A stretch of 64,000 bases of DNA, taken from the NCBI RefSeq assembly GCF_004766055.1, contig NZ_SPQR01000004.1, forward strand, positions 298,927-362,926, written 5' to 3'. Origin of the DNA: Desulfosporosinus sp. Sb-LF. Lineage in GTDB: Bacteria; Bacillota; Desulfitobacteriia; Desulfitobacteriales; Desulfitobacteriaceae. Each line of letters begins with the position of its first letter. Positions within the stretch are counted from its first letter, which is position 1. Below the pieces are notes generated by a model that searched no databases, was not told the DNA's origin, and saw nothing but the letters and a program-made list of their open reading frames with translations. Of this stretch, positions 44,111 to 52,947 are shown in pieces. A program made the position numbers and the translations under genes.

Positions 44111-44371
44111 CTAGAACTTGCAATCTTCGTCGATGATTCCTACAATGGCTGCATCAATCGGTACATCGTCCCGACCCAACATTCTACGGGCCGCACTGCC
44201 AATACAGATAAGCACTCGTTCGTCAATGCCGGCGCCGATAGTGTCGGCAGCGATCAGGATACGCCCTGCATCAATACCACCGAGGACCTCCACCAACATG
44301 AACTTCAGTCCTACGAGGGAATCAGCCTTTCTGGTTGACCAGATACTATCTATTACTTTTGCCGCTATCAT
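44111..44371 (-). CDS. eutN: EutN/CcmL pentameric vertex protein (BMC-P)
   Basis: An 86-residue protein that caps the vertices of the shell as pentamers. It has 'MIAAKVIDSIWSTRKADSLV' then 'GLKFMLVEVLGGIDAGRILI', and 'DTIGAGIDERVLICIGSAAR', the signature of the EutN_CcmL family. It overlaps the end of the GrpU-like gene by 4 bases (ATGA), so the two are coupled. Confidence 0.95.
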   Translation of the reverse strand: MIAAKVIDSIWSTRKADSLVGLKFMLVEVLGGIDAGRILIAADTIGAGIDERVLICIGSAARRMLGRDDVPIDAAIVGIIDEDCKF

Positions 44372-44679
44372 TGAATCTCACCTGTTTTTACTTCATTAAA
44401 TTTATATTGTATCTCATGAATAGCGGCTTCCACCGACGCCGTATCCCCAAAAATAGCAATCATAATCATATTCTGGGGACATTGACCTTTAATGTCTTCC
44501 ACGACGACTCCTGCTGCTTTCTCTGCAATATCGGCAGCGAAAACCATATCAATCAGCTTCCCTTGAACCAAACCTACAGCATCGTAGTTCTCAATGGGAA
44601 TCGTTGAGGCAGAGCCTTTGCGACGAAAGAGCAGATCCACAGTCCCACTGGAAGGAGATTTTATAATTCGAAAGTCCAT
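44368..44679 (-). CDS. GrpU-like divergent BMC-H shell protein with Fe-S motif
   Basis: A 103-residue divergent shell protein. The BMC core is seen in 'AVGLVQGKLIDMVFAADIAE' and 'IFGDTASVEAAIHEIQYKF'. At the pore loop it has 'KGQCPQNM' with Cys67, matching the GxCPQ motif of GrpU, a shell protein of glycyl-radical propanediol compartments that holds a Fe-S cluster at the centre of its hexamer. It is encoded between EutJ-like and EutN-like genes. Confidence 0.8.
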   Translation of the reverse strand: MDFRIIKSPSSGTVDLLFRRKGSASTIPIENYDAVGLVQGKLIDMVFAADIAEKAAGVVVEDIKGQCPQNMIMIAIFGDTASVEAAIHEIQYKFNEVKTGEIQ

Positions 44680-44698
44680 GTGTAAATGTCACTCCTGC

Positions 44699-45541
44699 CT
44701 AAAGTATTTCCTGTGTGCAGTTAAGAGCAATACCCAAGGGTGTCACAAACATAGGGTTTTGCGGTTTATAGGTAGGAAGGTTGGTTTGTTTGGCGATAAT
44801 ATCTTCGATTCCTTCTAGGCAACAGGTTCCACCGACCAGGTAAATTTCTTTGACAGGGTATTGACTAATGTGGCGGCTGATAATAGATGAGACTTTTTCG
44901 ATGACAGGGCGTAATACAGGGAGCAATTCCCTATGGTTTTTGAAATCCCGTTTATATTGATCCGCATCATCAAAACTCATTTTATAGGCACCGGCAATGA
45001 CAAGAGAAAAGTGAGTGCCACCTGTAGGTTCATCGTCGACATGAATCACTTTGCCGTCTTTCAGAATGGCAGTCCCCGTCGTGCCGCCGCCGATATCGAC
45101 AATTGCACCGTCTTTAATCTTAAGTACGGCATTGGCTGCCGTCGGTTCATCCAACACATTAGTAACTTCGAAACCAGCTCCCTGTACTACATGTTTGATT
45201 GCGCCTGAGTCAAGTGTAACGGTTCCTGGAGGAAGCGCCGCTGCTGCATAGATCAGCTCTGCACCCAGTTTCTCTTCGAGTTCTTGTTTTAATTCTTTGA
45301 CGATTCGAATGGCACCGATATAATCCACCACCATGCCATCTTTGACAACACTAGCAAATCGATAAGCGCCGGCAACAGGCTTATAATTCTCATCAAGAAC
45401 TGCCAGGACAATATAGGCTGTTCCCAGGTCAACACCAGTGTAATAAACGGAGGATTTATTCAAGATGGGTGTTGTGATGACGTCCTCAAAATCACGAACA
45501 AGTTGGTCGCAGTATTCAAACGCTGAATTTACCATTTCCAT
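44699..45541 (-). CDS. eutJ: EutJ-like Hsp70-family chaperone
   Basis: A 280-residue ATPase of the actin/Hsp70 fold. It has 'YYTGVDLGTAYIVLAVLDEN' (phosphate 1), 'AIVDIGGGTTGTAILKDGKV' (phosphate 2) and 'IYLVGGTCCLEGIEDIIAKQ' (adenosine region), as in EutJ. It probably assists folding or assembly of compartment proteins; no peptide-binding domain is present. The start at 45541 follows AGGAGGAC and overlaps the preceding EutT-like gene by 13 bases. Confidence 0.88.
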   Translation of the reverse strand: MEMVNSAFEYCDQLVRDFEDVITTPILNKSSVYYTGVDLGTAYIVLAVLDENYKPVAGAYRFASVVKDGMVVDYIGAIRIVKELKQELEEKLGAELIYAAAALPPGTVTLDSGAIKHVVQGAGFEVTNVLDEPTAANAVLKIKDGAIVDIGGGTTGTAILKDGKVIHVDDEPTGGTHFSLVIAGAYKMSFDDADQYKRDFKNHRELLPVLRPVIEKVSSIISRHISQYPVKEIYLVGGTCCLEGIEDIIAKQTNLPTYKPQNPMFVTPLGIALNCTQEIL

Positions 45542-46200
45542 TTTTGTCCTCCTGAAGACTTCCACATCATCATGCAGAGTATGTTAATGATCAGATTGAC
45601 TGTATCAATCAGATCTTGCCGTGAGCAGAGTTGCTTCTCCTCGTTCCAATAGGTTTCCAAAAGGGCTGGTTCGACCTCTCGGAGGGAGGCTCGCAAGTAA
45701 TTTAACAGAGCAATCGCTTTTCCGTTTTCTAATCCCACATGAAACTGAGCAATGTTAACGTATTTTTCCATATGATCGGATCGTAGTTTAATTTCTTCTT
45801 CTGACCATCCCCAAAATTGAAGGTTTTCCGGGGCTATCTGTTCGTATTCCGCATTTTGCACGTTCCGGAAGCATTTGCCCAGTGCCATGACTTCTTCTGA
45901 CAGAACAGTGTCTCCAGCGTGTAAAACTTCTGCCGCAATAAGGAGAAATAAGGATTCGATGCTGTCCATTCTTCGACGCAATCCCAGGGTACACCAGTTT
46001 GCTCGTCCCTGTGTCTGCCTCGTCTCGTCTTTGTTAGATTTCTTGTCGTCCTTACACTGAGCCTGTACCAGCGTGACACGTCTGTCCGTAAGAAATTGAC
46101 GGGCTCCCGGTGTAATCTTGGTATCTGGTTGTAGAACATAAGTAGCAAAGGGTCCTGTTTTATATAAATCTCGCAATTCCATTTCTGTGATGAATTTCAT
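45529..46200 (-). CDS. EutT-like protein without the metal-binding Cys motif
   Basis: A 223-residue protein resembling EutT, a corrinoid adenosyltransferase. The N-terminal 'FITEMELRDLYKTGPFATYV' and 'TKITPGARQFLTDRRVTLVQ' and the later 'AIALLNYLRASLREVEPALL' match the family. The HX11CCX2C metal motif of EutT is absent. The choline lyase of this locus uses no B12, so a classical EutT role is not needed. It could have a structural or regulatory role, or feed a B12 enzyme elsewhere. Confidence 0.72.
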   Translation of the reverse strand: MKFITEMELRDLYKTGPFATYVLQPDTKITPGARQFLTDRRVTLVQAQCKDDKKSNKDETRQTQGRANWCTLGLRRRMDSIESLFLLIAAEVLHAGDTVLSEEVMALGKCFRNVQNAEYEQIAPENLQFWGWSEEEIKLRSDHMEKYVNIAQFHVGLENGKAIALLNYLRASLREVEPALLETYWNEEKQLCSRQDLIDTVNLIINILCMMMWKSSGGQKWKW

Positions 46201-46322
46201 TGCCTCACCTACCCTTCCTCAAAATCTCCTTCTACCTAATTACCCATCGCTTATAGTTTGAGGCGATAAATACAGGAACATGTATCAACGTAAACACAAA
46301 GATTCTATCTATATAAAGAACA

Positions 46323-46778
46323 TCAGTTTTTTTTAGATGTTTCTTGTTTCCCAAGTAAATATTGTTTCAAGGCTTCTACGCCCGTATTGTCTTTCAGAGA
46401 AATCCAGAAGTAAGGCTCTATAATCCCGATACGTTTTAACTGTTGAATACACGAATTGGCATTTTCGGGAGCCAAATCTATCTTGGTAATTACCCCTATG
46501 ACGGGACAAGTAAACGATTTGGCAAAACCGGGCGGGTAGACTTCAATGAGTCTAGATTGATCCACAAGAAGGAGCATAAGCGATGCAGTTTGTGCTGTCG
46601 AGATAAGGTATTTGTACATAGAAGCGTTCTCAAGATACGAACCCGGTGTGTCAATGGTGTTTTTTCCATAAATAACATCCTGGGTCTTTTTCAAGGGTCT
46701 AGCGGACTCATTTAAAACATTGGTCAGTGTGGATTTACCAGATTTGGTCGGTCCGACGACCATAATTCGCTTCTTCAT
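46323..46778 (-). CDS. eutP: EutP/PduV-type small GTPase
   Basis: A 151-residue P-loop protein. Walker A is 'VVGPTKSGKSTLTNVL', the G3-like region is 'IDTPGSYLENASMY', and the specificity motif is 'GVITKIDLA' (TKxD). This is typical of EutP/PduV, which link compartments to the cytoskeleton or act as acetate kinase in EutP. It overlaps the EutS-like gene by 4 bases. Confidence 0.9.
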   Translation of the reverse strand: MKKRIMVVGPTKSGKSTLTNVLNESARPLKKTQDVIYGKNTIDTPGSYLENASMYKYLISTAQTASLMLLLVDQSRLIEVYPPGFAKSFTCPVIGVITKIDLAPENANSCIQQLKRIGIIEPYFWISLKDNTGVEALKQYLLGKQETSKKN

Positions 46779-47128
46779 GTGCGTGTTATTTTGGCAGGCG
46801 TGAAGCCTAACAGCTTTTCCAAGGTGTCATTAATGGCCATCATAGCTGCCTCTACACTTGCTACATCACCAGATATGACCAGCGATCCTGTAAAACGATC
46901 TAGAAAACCGATCTCGATGTCCGATGTCTTCGTGGCAATATCGGCTGCTATTATTGCCGTCTCACTCGGAGTGAGGGTCGAAATTCCAATCGCTCCTGTT
47001 TCTTCAATTCCCAGGCGTTCATAAATCTCTTGTACGGGCGAAGCTATGATGTGAGCCAGCGTGACTTGCTTGCCGGGCACATATTCCTGGATAATACGTT
47101 TTCGATCAAATTCATCGGCCCCACTCAT
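46775..47128 (-). CDS. eutS: EutS/PduU-like circularly permuted BMC shell protein
   Basis: A 117-residue shell protein. 'RIIQEYVPGKQVTLAHIIAS' is the diagnostic N-terminal hairpin that forms a beta-barrel over the pore in EutS and PduU. 'GAIGISTLTPSETAIIAADI' and 'IGFLDRFTGSLVISGDVASV' complete the permuted BMC fold. The ATG follows GGAGGG. It lies between the activase and GTPase genes. Confidence 0.93.
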   Translation of the reverse strand: MSGADEFDRKRIIQEYVPGKQVTLAHIIASPVQEIYERLGIEETGAIGISTLTPSETAIIAADIATKTSDIEIGFLDRFTGSLVISGDVASVEAAMMAINDTLEKLLGFTPAKITRT

Positions 47129-47154
47129 AAAATCCCTCCGTCCGCTCTATAGTT

Positions 47155-48138
47155 TTAATGTTTGATGACTTTAACTTGTAAGTCATAACCCTTGATAAAC
47201 TCTTCGAGTTCATCAAGCTCATCTTCCTTAAAGCTTAAATCATCTGTGATAGCGTAGTTCATGTCCAGTTGCTTATACTTGTTGATACCCAATTTATGAT
47301 AGGGAAGCAAGTCGATACCTTGAAAGTTCTTATATCGTTTGAAGGGTAGTAGAAATTTCAGGGTTTTGGCGAGGGTGTCTTCACTATCATTCAATCCCCT
47401 AATGAGAGGCATCCTGACTTTGACATTAAATCCACGGCGTATGAGTTCCGTTAGGTTATCCAGAATACGTTCATTGCGCACTCCCGTAAGTTCGGAATGC
47501 CGCTCAGAATCAATGTGCTTAATATCATACAGAAATAAATCGGTGAACTGGGCTATCATGAGTAGGGAGTCCAGTTTTGCATATCCAGAGGTTTCAATGG
47601 CTGTGTGGATTCCCAAACGTTTGCATTCCATCAGCAGGTTGGTGGCAAATTCAGGCTGTGCTATGACTTCCCCTCCCCCAAGAGTGACTCCTCCACCTGA
47701 ACTATTGTAGAAGAGCGCATCTTGTTGGATGATTTCCAGAACTTCGGAAATAGTTTTATCCGAGCCGACAATGGACAGTGCCTGTTTAGGACAGACAGTT
47801 TCGCATTTTCGGCACCCCACACAGTTGATACTCCTATTGACTTTATGCCTAGGGCTTTCGAGCCGGGTTCGTTGTTGCCCGTCTTCTGGATCCGGGAAAT
47901 AATGGATGTGGACGGGACAAGCTGGAATACAGTCGCCACAGTCAATGCACAAATCTGCTTTGAACATGACCTGATAGTTTCGTTCAAGTCCTTCGGGATT
48001 CGCACACCAAAGGCATCTCAGAGGACACCCTTTGAAGAAAATTAATGTTCTAACGCCAGGTCCATCATAGATGGAATATTTCTGGACATTGAAGATTCTC
48101 GCTCTTCTTTCTAAGATGCTATTGGTTTCTGTACTCAT
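47155..48138 (-). CDS. cutD: Choline TMA-lyase activating enzyme
   Basis: A 327-residue radical SAM enzyme that installs the glycyl radical on CutC. The radical-SAM cysteines are C38, C42 and C45 in 'FFKGCPLRCLWCANPEG'. An inserted pair of ferredoxin clusters follows: 'CIDCGDCIPACPVHIHYF' (about 67-84) and 'CVGCRKCETVCPKQAL' (about 107-122), as usual for activases of the CutD/GRE-dehydratase type. It lies 40 bases downstream of cutC. Confidence 0.93.
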   Translation of the reverse strand: MSTETNSILERRARIFNVQKYSIYDGPGVRTLIFFKGCPLRCLWCANPEGLERNYQVMFKADLCIDCGDCIPACPVHIHYFPDPEDGQQRTRLESPRHKVNRSINCVGCRKCETVCPKQALSIVGSDKTISEVLEIIQQDALFYNSSGGGVTLGGGEVIAQPEFATNLLMECKRLGIHTAIETSGYAKLDSLLMIAQFTDLFLYDIKHIDSERHSELTGVRNERILDNLTELIRRGFNVKVRMPLIRGLNDSEDTLAKTLKFLLPFKRYKNFQGIDLLPYHKLGINKYKQLDMNYAITDDLSFKEDELDELEEFIKGYDLQVKVIKH

Positions 48139-48177
48139 AATGTCCCCATCCCTTAAAAGTGTCTACTGCAACTTTAA

Positions 48178-50721
48178 TTAAAAATGATCCAACACAGTTC
48201 TGCTGATAATTTCATCCTGTACTTCTTTGCACAGTTCTACGAAGTATGCACTATACCCAGCGACACGAATGATCAAGTCTCGATACTTTTCAGGTTCAAG
48301 TTGGGCTTTCTTCAAAACTTCATTGTCAACATAGCTGAATTGCATCTGACCGTTACCAAGAATGGATGCTGTTCTGAGCAAGGTAATCAGGCCATTTTCT
48401 CCTTCTGGTGTTTCCAGAATCCCACGTAACAGTTTGAAGTTGTGCACCATGCCAATATTCATAGATTCATTATCCAGTTTGCTAACCGATTTAATGATAG
48501 CAGTGGGTCCGAACTTATCGGCTCCTTGTGTAGGGCTGATTCCATCAGAAAGTGGTGTCCAGTCAAGGCGACCATTGGCTGTCGCTCCAGTAATTTCCCC
48601 AATGGGGGTATTGTTGGAAATAGAGAGGGTACCATGGCTAAGATGTGAATACAACATTTTATGGGAGCGGTGAACCCTTTCAGTCCAAGATACGAGATCT
48701 GCAGCAATTTCATCAGCATAGTCATCATCATTGCCATATTTTGGTGCATTCAGGCATTCGGTGCGCAGGGTTTCAAAGCCTACAAAATTCGCGGCCAAGG
48801 CATCCCGAATTTGTTTCAGTGTGTATTTCTTGTCATCAAAGACCAGTTTTTTAATGGCAGCCATAGAGTCGGCATAGGTTCCGAGGCCGGAGAAGATAAG
48901 GCCGGGTCCGTAATTGATTAAGGCTCCACCGCTTGTAACATCGGTACCTTTTTCCATACAACCTTCCACCAGCAGGGACGTAAGCGGTTTAGGAGCAATC
49001 TCTCTGTGCACCCGCTGGCTGACAAGAGTTCCGATGGCAGATAAGCGGATAATATGTTCGATTTGCTTTTTGCAAGCAGCATCAAACTCTTCATAGGTCT
49101 TGATATTGTCAAGATCTCCATTGTCAAGGCCTTGCATGGTTTTATGCCACTTCATGATGCCTCGATTCAGAACAAATTCTATGGCAATGGGCCACTGGGT
49201 ATAACCGGTGGAGGTCCACTGATAGATTCTGCCGGACTTTTGGGCTTCAACGCAGCCCATCAAGCAGTAATCTCGTGCATCTTCAATGGAAAAGCCCTTA
49301 ATCAGCATCATCTTAATGTGATTATCATCAAAGTGACAGGCGGGGAAACCAAGCCCTGCTTTAACAACATCGACAATTTTCTTCAGATATTGTTGTGGCG
49401 ATTTGTTGTGAATCCGACAAGCTAGGGACGGTTGATACATTTTGGTAAAGCGGACGGCATCCATGATCAGATATGTTAGATCATTGGTTGCGTCACCGCC
49501 AGTTCTCTTCTGCCCGCCAATTGTTAAGTTGACAAACGGCTGATAGCCCGCGAAATATTTTGCTCCCAGTTCACTGGACAACCACATGACTTCAGAGCAT
49601 TTAATAATAAAACAACTCAACAATTCAAAGGCTTCCAGTTTGTTCATGCGCCCAGCTTCCATATCGGCCTTAAACATAGGATAAACGTATTGGTCCAAGC
49701 GTCCGAGAGAAATACCGGTCTGGTTTTCTTCCACTGCAAAGAGGGACTCCAGCATCCAGACTGACTGGAGCGCTTCATGGAAGGTCCGGGGTGGATTGGC
49801 TGGTACATAAGTCAAAACATCGGAAATTTTATAAAGCTCTTTCTTGCGGGCTGAATCTTGCTCTCTGTCAGCCAGCTCTTTTGCATAATTAGAAAGTCGC
49901 TTGGCATAGGCCAAAATTCCGTCACAAGTCTCAATTTCAGCCTTATAGAAGTAAATCTTATCAATGTCCTCTGGATTCACCATGGACAAGCTGCTTAATT
50001 TCTCAACAGCCTCCTGCCTTACACCATCAATGCCTTTCGTAATCAGGATTACATCATACCCTGGAGCGGTATCGCCACCGCCATTAATCTGATGATAAGA
50101 AAGATCACTGACATAAGCTTCTCCAGAAAAAGACCACACGCCAGCATCTTCATATTGTTGCTGGCAGATTTCATCCACACTCTTACCTTCCCAGAAGGGG
50201 AAGATCTCTTCTCTTAAAATCCGTTTGTCTTCTTCGCTTATTTCAAAAGGATCCTGTGTTCTAGTTGACATGGTGTCCAGTTCATCTCGAATCCATCTCC
50301 AGGCAATATCAGGGGATACAGCACCGGATCTCGCTTTCCCGCAGGGATGTCCGACAATCAACTCATCGTTTTGAATCACTAAGGGAGCTGTCTCACAAGC
50401 TTTTCTGAAACACTTTGCCCGCAGAAGTATTTTGGGCAGGCCCGAATTTTCTTTGGTTACTTGAGTGAAAGCTCTAGCACGATAGGTACTAATACTGGGT
50501 TTAACTTTTAAATAAGCTGCTTTCAGTCGTTCCAAACGTGGCGTTAGCCCCGTAATTTCCCCTTCAAACACCGGCGATTTCGTCACGCTATTCGTCGAAG
50601 TACTGTTTACGGATAGTTCCTTGGAGATCCCCTGAAACAGCTTCATGATGGCAGCCGTTTCTTCCAAAGACAAATTCTTGGTTGCATCCGCAAATTTATT
50701 TGAAAACTCTTTAATATCCAA
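48178..50721 (-). CDS. cutC: Choline trimethylamine-lyase
   Basis: An 847-residue glycyl-radical enzyme that cleaves choline to trimethylamine and acetaldehyde. All pocket residues known from Desulfovibrio alaskensis CutC appear one number higher: Y209 and D217 ('[12 protein letters not shown]'), F396 and C490, E492, T503, Y507 in '[19 protein letters not shown]'. The radical Gly822 is in '[15 protein letters not shown]'. The N-terminal ~40 residues form a helix suited to encapsulation. The start TTG at 50721 is fixed by AGAAGGAG 7 bases upstream. Family members usually have GCVEP; here it is GCVEA. Confidence 0.95.
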   Translation of the reverse strand: MDIKEFSNKFADATKNLSLEETAAIMKLFQGISKELSVNSTSTNSVTKSPVFEGEITGLTPRLERLKAAYLKVKPSISTYRARAFTQVTKENSGLPKILLRAKCFRKACETAPLVIQNDELIVGHPCGKARSGAVSPDIAWRWIRDELDTMSTRTQDPFEISEEDKRILREEIFPFWEGKSVDEICQQQYEDAGVWSFSGEAYVSDLSYHQINGGGDTAPGYDVILITKGIDGVRQEAVEKLSSLSMVNPEDIDKIYFYKAEIETCDGILAYAKRLSNYAKELADREQDSARKKELYKISDVLTYVPANPPRTFHEALQSVWMLESLFAVEENQTGISLGRLDQYVYPMFKADMEAGRMNKLEAFELLSCFIIKCSEVMWLSSELGAKYFAGYQPFVNLTIGGQKRTGGDATNDLTYLIMDAVRFTKMYQPSLACRIHNKSPQQYLKKIVDVVKAGLGFPACHFDDNHIKMMLIKGFSIEDARDYCLMGCVEAQKSGRIYQWTSTGYTQWPIAIEFVLNRGIMKWHKTMQGLDNGDLDNIKTYEEFDAACKKQIEHIIRLSAIGTLVSQRVHREIAPKPLTSLLVEGCMEKGTDVTSGGALINYGPGLIFSGLGTYADSMAAIKKLVFDDKKYTLKQIRDALAANFVGFETLRTECLNAPKYGNDDDYADEIAADLVSWTERVHRSHKMLYSHLSHGTLSISNNTPIGEITGATANGRLDWTPLSDGISPTQGADKFGPTAIIKSVSKLDNESMNIGMVHNFKLLRGILETPEGENGLITLLRTASILGNGQMQFSYVDNEVLKKAQLEPEKYRDLIIRVAGYSAYFVELCKEVQDEIISRTVLDHF

Positions 50722-50774
50722 CTTTTTTCTCCTTCTCACTTTATTCAGTAGGATAAATTCTTATTGGCTCAGCG

Positions 50775-52268
50775 TTATCGAAGTTGCTCAAGTAATTTTT
50801 CGAGCAATTCTTTCAAATCGTGCGAACTTTCTATGGAACTCTGATTGTCAGAGCGTGAATTTCCGTTTTTTTCAGGAATCTCTCCCGCCTGTACACCCTT
50901 TGTTATATCCTCCAGCTTTCGCACACCATAGCCGACTTTTCGGATGTTAATCAAGTTCATGGGTGTGACATTATCAGAAGTAAAGCCGCCCCCTGCTGCG
51001 CCGCAACCCAAGGTTAATGCCGGAAAGAGATTGGTTGTCGCTCCTATACCCCCTAATGATGCGGGAGTATTCACCAGGACTCTTGATACAGGTTTTTTTA
51101 GGGCAAATTCACGAATCACAGCCTCATTCTTCGAGTGAATCACCAAGGTATGTCCCCGACCCTCATTAATAAGCAATTCTATGCATTTTTCGCAGGAATT
51201 CATCCAATCCTTTTCAACGTAGAATGCCAGAACCGGGCAAAGCTTTTCTCTAGAATACGGATTGTTAGGAGATACATATTTTTGTTCGGAAATCAATACT
51301 TTTGTATTTGCCGGGACACATAGGCCACTTTGCTGAGCCACCTCAATAGCTGATTTACCGACAATTTCCGGATTCAAACTATCATCGGGACGAAAAAAAA
51401 GCTTACTAAGCTGTTCCGATTCCTGTCCTGACATGAAATAAGCTCCACTTCTCCTGAGTTCTTGCCTTACTTCATCGGCGATACAACCCTCAGCAACAAT
51501 GGATTGTTCCGAGGCTGAGACAATTCCATTATCGAATGTTCTGCTGGCAATAATATCTTCCACGGCCTGATTTATGTCAGCTGAACGCTCGATAAAGGCT
51601 GGTCCATTACCCGGGCCACCATAAATGGTTGGTTTACCGGATGTATATGCCGCACTGACCATCTTGGGTACACCAGTAATCAGAATAAGCGATGTGTCTT
51701 TGTGGTTCATCAATGCAACTGTACCGTCCACAGCCAGTGTTCGCAAATATCCGATAGCACCACTTGGTAATCCACTTTCCTCCGCAGCCCGTATTAGTAT
51801 ATCAAGCACCTTGGCGATCGTTTTTTTGGCCTTAGGATGAGGAGAGAAAACAATAGCGTTACCAGATTTTATGGCAATCAGTGCTTTATATATTGTCGTG
51901 GATGCAGGGTTCGTTGAAGGAGGCAATGCGACAATCACTCCAACGGGTACGCCAATATCCATGGTCTTGTTTTCTTTGTCTTCACCAATAATCCCAACAA
52001 CCTTCATGTCCCTGATTTTCTTATACAGAAAATCGCTCGCAAAAACATTTTTGACAAACTTGTCCTGCCATTTACCAAATCCCGTTTCTTCATAGGACAT
52101 AATGGCAAGTTCCCTGGCATAGTTATACACTGCTTCAGCCATATGCCCGACAATATTATCTAGTTTTTCCTGGGGGAAAGTCGCCAGTACCTTTTGAGCC
52201 TCGCGGGCGTTTTCCACAAGAATCCGAGCCTCTTGGACGGAGAGCAAATCATTGTCAATCCTATTCAT
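50775..52268 (-). CDS. Aldehyde dehydrogenase-family protein lacking the catalytic Cys
   Basis: A 497-residue homologue of the acetaldehyde dehydrogenase at 39299, of the same length and fold. The NAD region is 'LPPSTNPASTTIYKALIAIK' and the active-site segment is 'TFDNGIVSASEQSI', where position 251 is Ser (TCA) instead of Cys. The C-terminus has a polar linker and a helix 'SHDLKELLEKLLEQLR', a likely encapsulation peptide. It is probably not an acylating dehydrogenase; a structural or substrate-channelling role is possible. It is the third gene of the operon, just upstream of cutC. Confidence 0.88.
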   Translation of the reverse strand: MNRIDNDLLSVQEARILVENAREAQKVLATFPQEKLDNIVGHMAEAVYNYARELAIMSYEETGFGKWQDKFVKNVFASDFLYKKIRDMKVVGIIGEDKENKTMDIGVPVGVIVALPPSTNPASTTIYKALIAIKSGNAIVFSPHPKAKKTIAKVLDILIRAAEESGLPSGAIGYLRTLAVDGTVALMNHKDTSLILITGVPKMVSAAYTSGKPTIYGGPGNGPAFIERSADINQAVEDIIASRTFDNGIVSASEQSIVAEGCIADEVRQELRRSGAYFMSGQESEQLSKLFFRPDDSLNPEIVGKSAIEVAQQSGLCVPANTKVLISEQKYVSPNNPYSREKLCPVLAFYVEKDWMNSCEKCIELLINEGRGHTLVIHSKNEAVIREFALKKPVSRVLVNTPASLGGIGATTNLFPALTLGCGAAGGGFTSDNVTPMNLINIRKVGYGVRKLEDITKGVQAGEIPEKNGNSRSDNQSSIESSHDLKELLEKLLEQLR

Positions 52269-52326
52269 ATCTCAGTCACTCTCCCCTTTCCGCTCGCAGA
52301 ATCAAAGGTTCAACAAATGCGTTAAA

Positions 52327-52617
52327 CTACCAGTCAATAACGTGTTTAGCGATAATCTTTTCTACGTCCGCATGCGGCCTGGCAATGACATTGGAGCTAT
52401 AGATCTTGCCCACCTTGCTGGCTTCTTTGATGCCAGCCTCTACAGCCGCTTTCACCGCTCCTACGTCACCACGAATCACGACGGAAATTAAACCGGAAGC
52501 CACATTTTCATAACCAATCAATTCCACATCCGCAGCCTTGCACATGGCATCCGCAGCTTCTAGCACCGAAACCAGGCCATACGTTTCTATGAACCCCAAA
52601 GCACTGTTCTTGTCCAC
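52327..52617 (-). CDS. BMC-H microcompartment shell protein
   Basis: A 96-residue single-domain shell protein. It has 'ALGFIETYGLVSVLEAADAM', the pore segment '[20 protein letters not shown]' (loop ASG) and 'SSNVIARPHADVEKIIAKHV'. The start GTG at 52617 is chosen for AAAGGGG 7 bases upstream; the open frame reaches 52644. Confidence 0.93.
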   Translation of the reverse strand: MDKNSALGFIETYGLVSVLEAADAMCKAADVELIGYENVASGLISVVIRGDVGAVKAAVEAGIKEASKVGKIYSSNVIARPHADVEKIIAKHVIDW

Positions 52618-52647
52618 ACGGATACCCCTTTCCAAACTAATCAATGT

Positions 52648-52947
52648 TCATTCCGCATCAATGTCATGTCTCGAAACAATCTTGCCTACCCGGCTGATGG
52701 GGCGGGGCATAACATGGGAGGCTGTCACCTCGCCAATGGCTGCTGCCGCTGCTGCACCGTTTTCTACAGCTGACCTCACTGCAGCCACATCGCCTTTAAC
52801 CATAACCGTGACAAGCCCAGAACCCACATTTTCATACGAAACAAGAACAACGTCAGCCGTTTTACACATGACATCCGCTGCTTGAATTGCCGGAACCATA
52901 CCTCTTGTTTCAACGAGACCCAATGCCTCTTCTCCAAAATATTCCAT
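52648..52947 (-). CDS. BMC-H microcompartment shell protein, first operon gene
   Basis: A 99-residue shell protein with 'ALGLVETRGMVPAIQAADVM', the pore segment 'ENVGSGLVTVMVKGDVAAVR' (loop GSG) and 'ASHVMPRPISRVGKIVSRHD'. The ATG at 52947 follows AGAGAGGGG. Together with the next gene it opens the operon. Its pore loop differs from the GGG type of the two shell genes at the far end (38347 and 40830), so the shell probably has at least two pore classes. Confidence 0.93.
   Translation of the reverse strand: MEYFGEEALGLVETRGMVPAIQAADVMCKTADVVLVSYENVGSGLVTVMVKGDVAAVRSAVENGAAAAAAIGEVTASHVMPRPISRVGKIVSRHDIDAE

Noticed and set aside
45788..46148. Overlapping open frames inside the EutT-like gene
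   Set aside because: They are other-frame shadows of a gene with clear family similarity.
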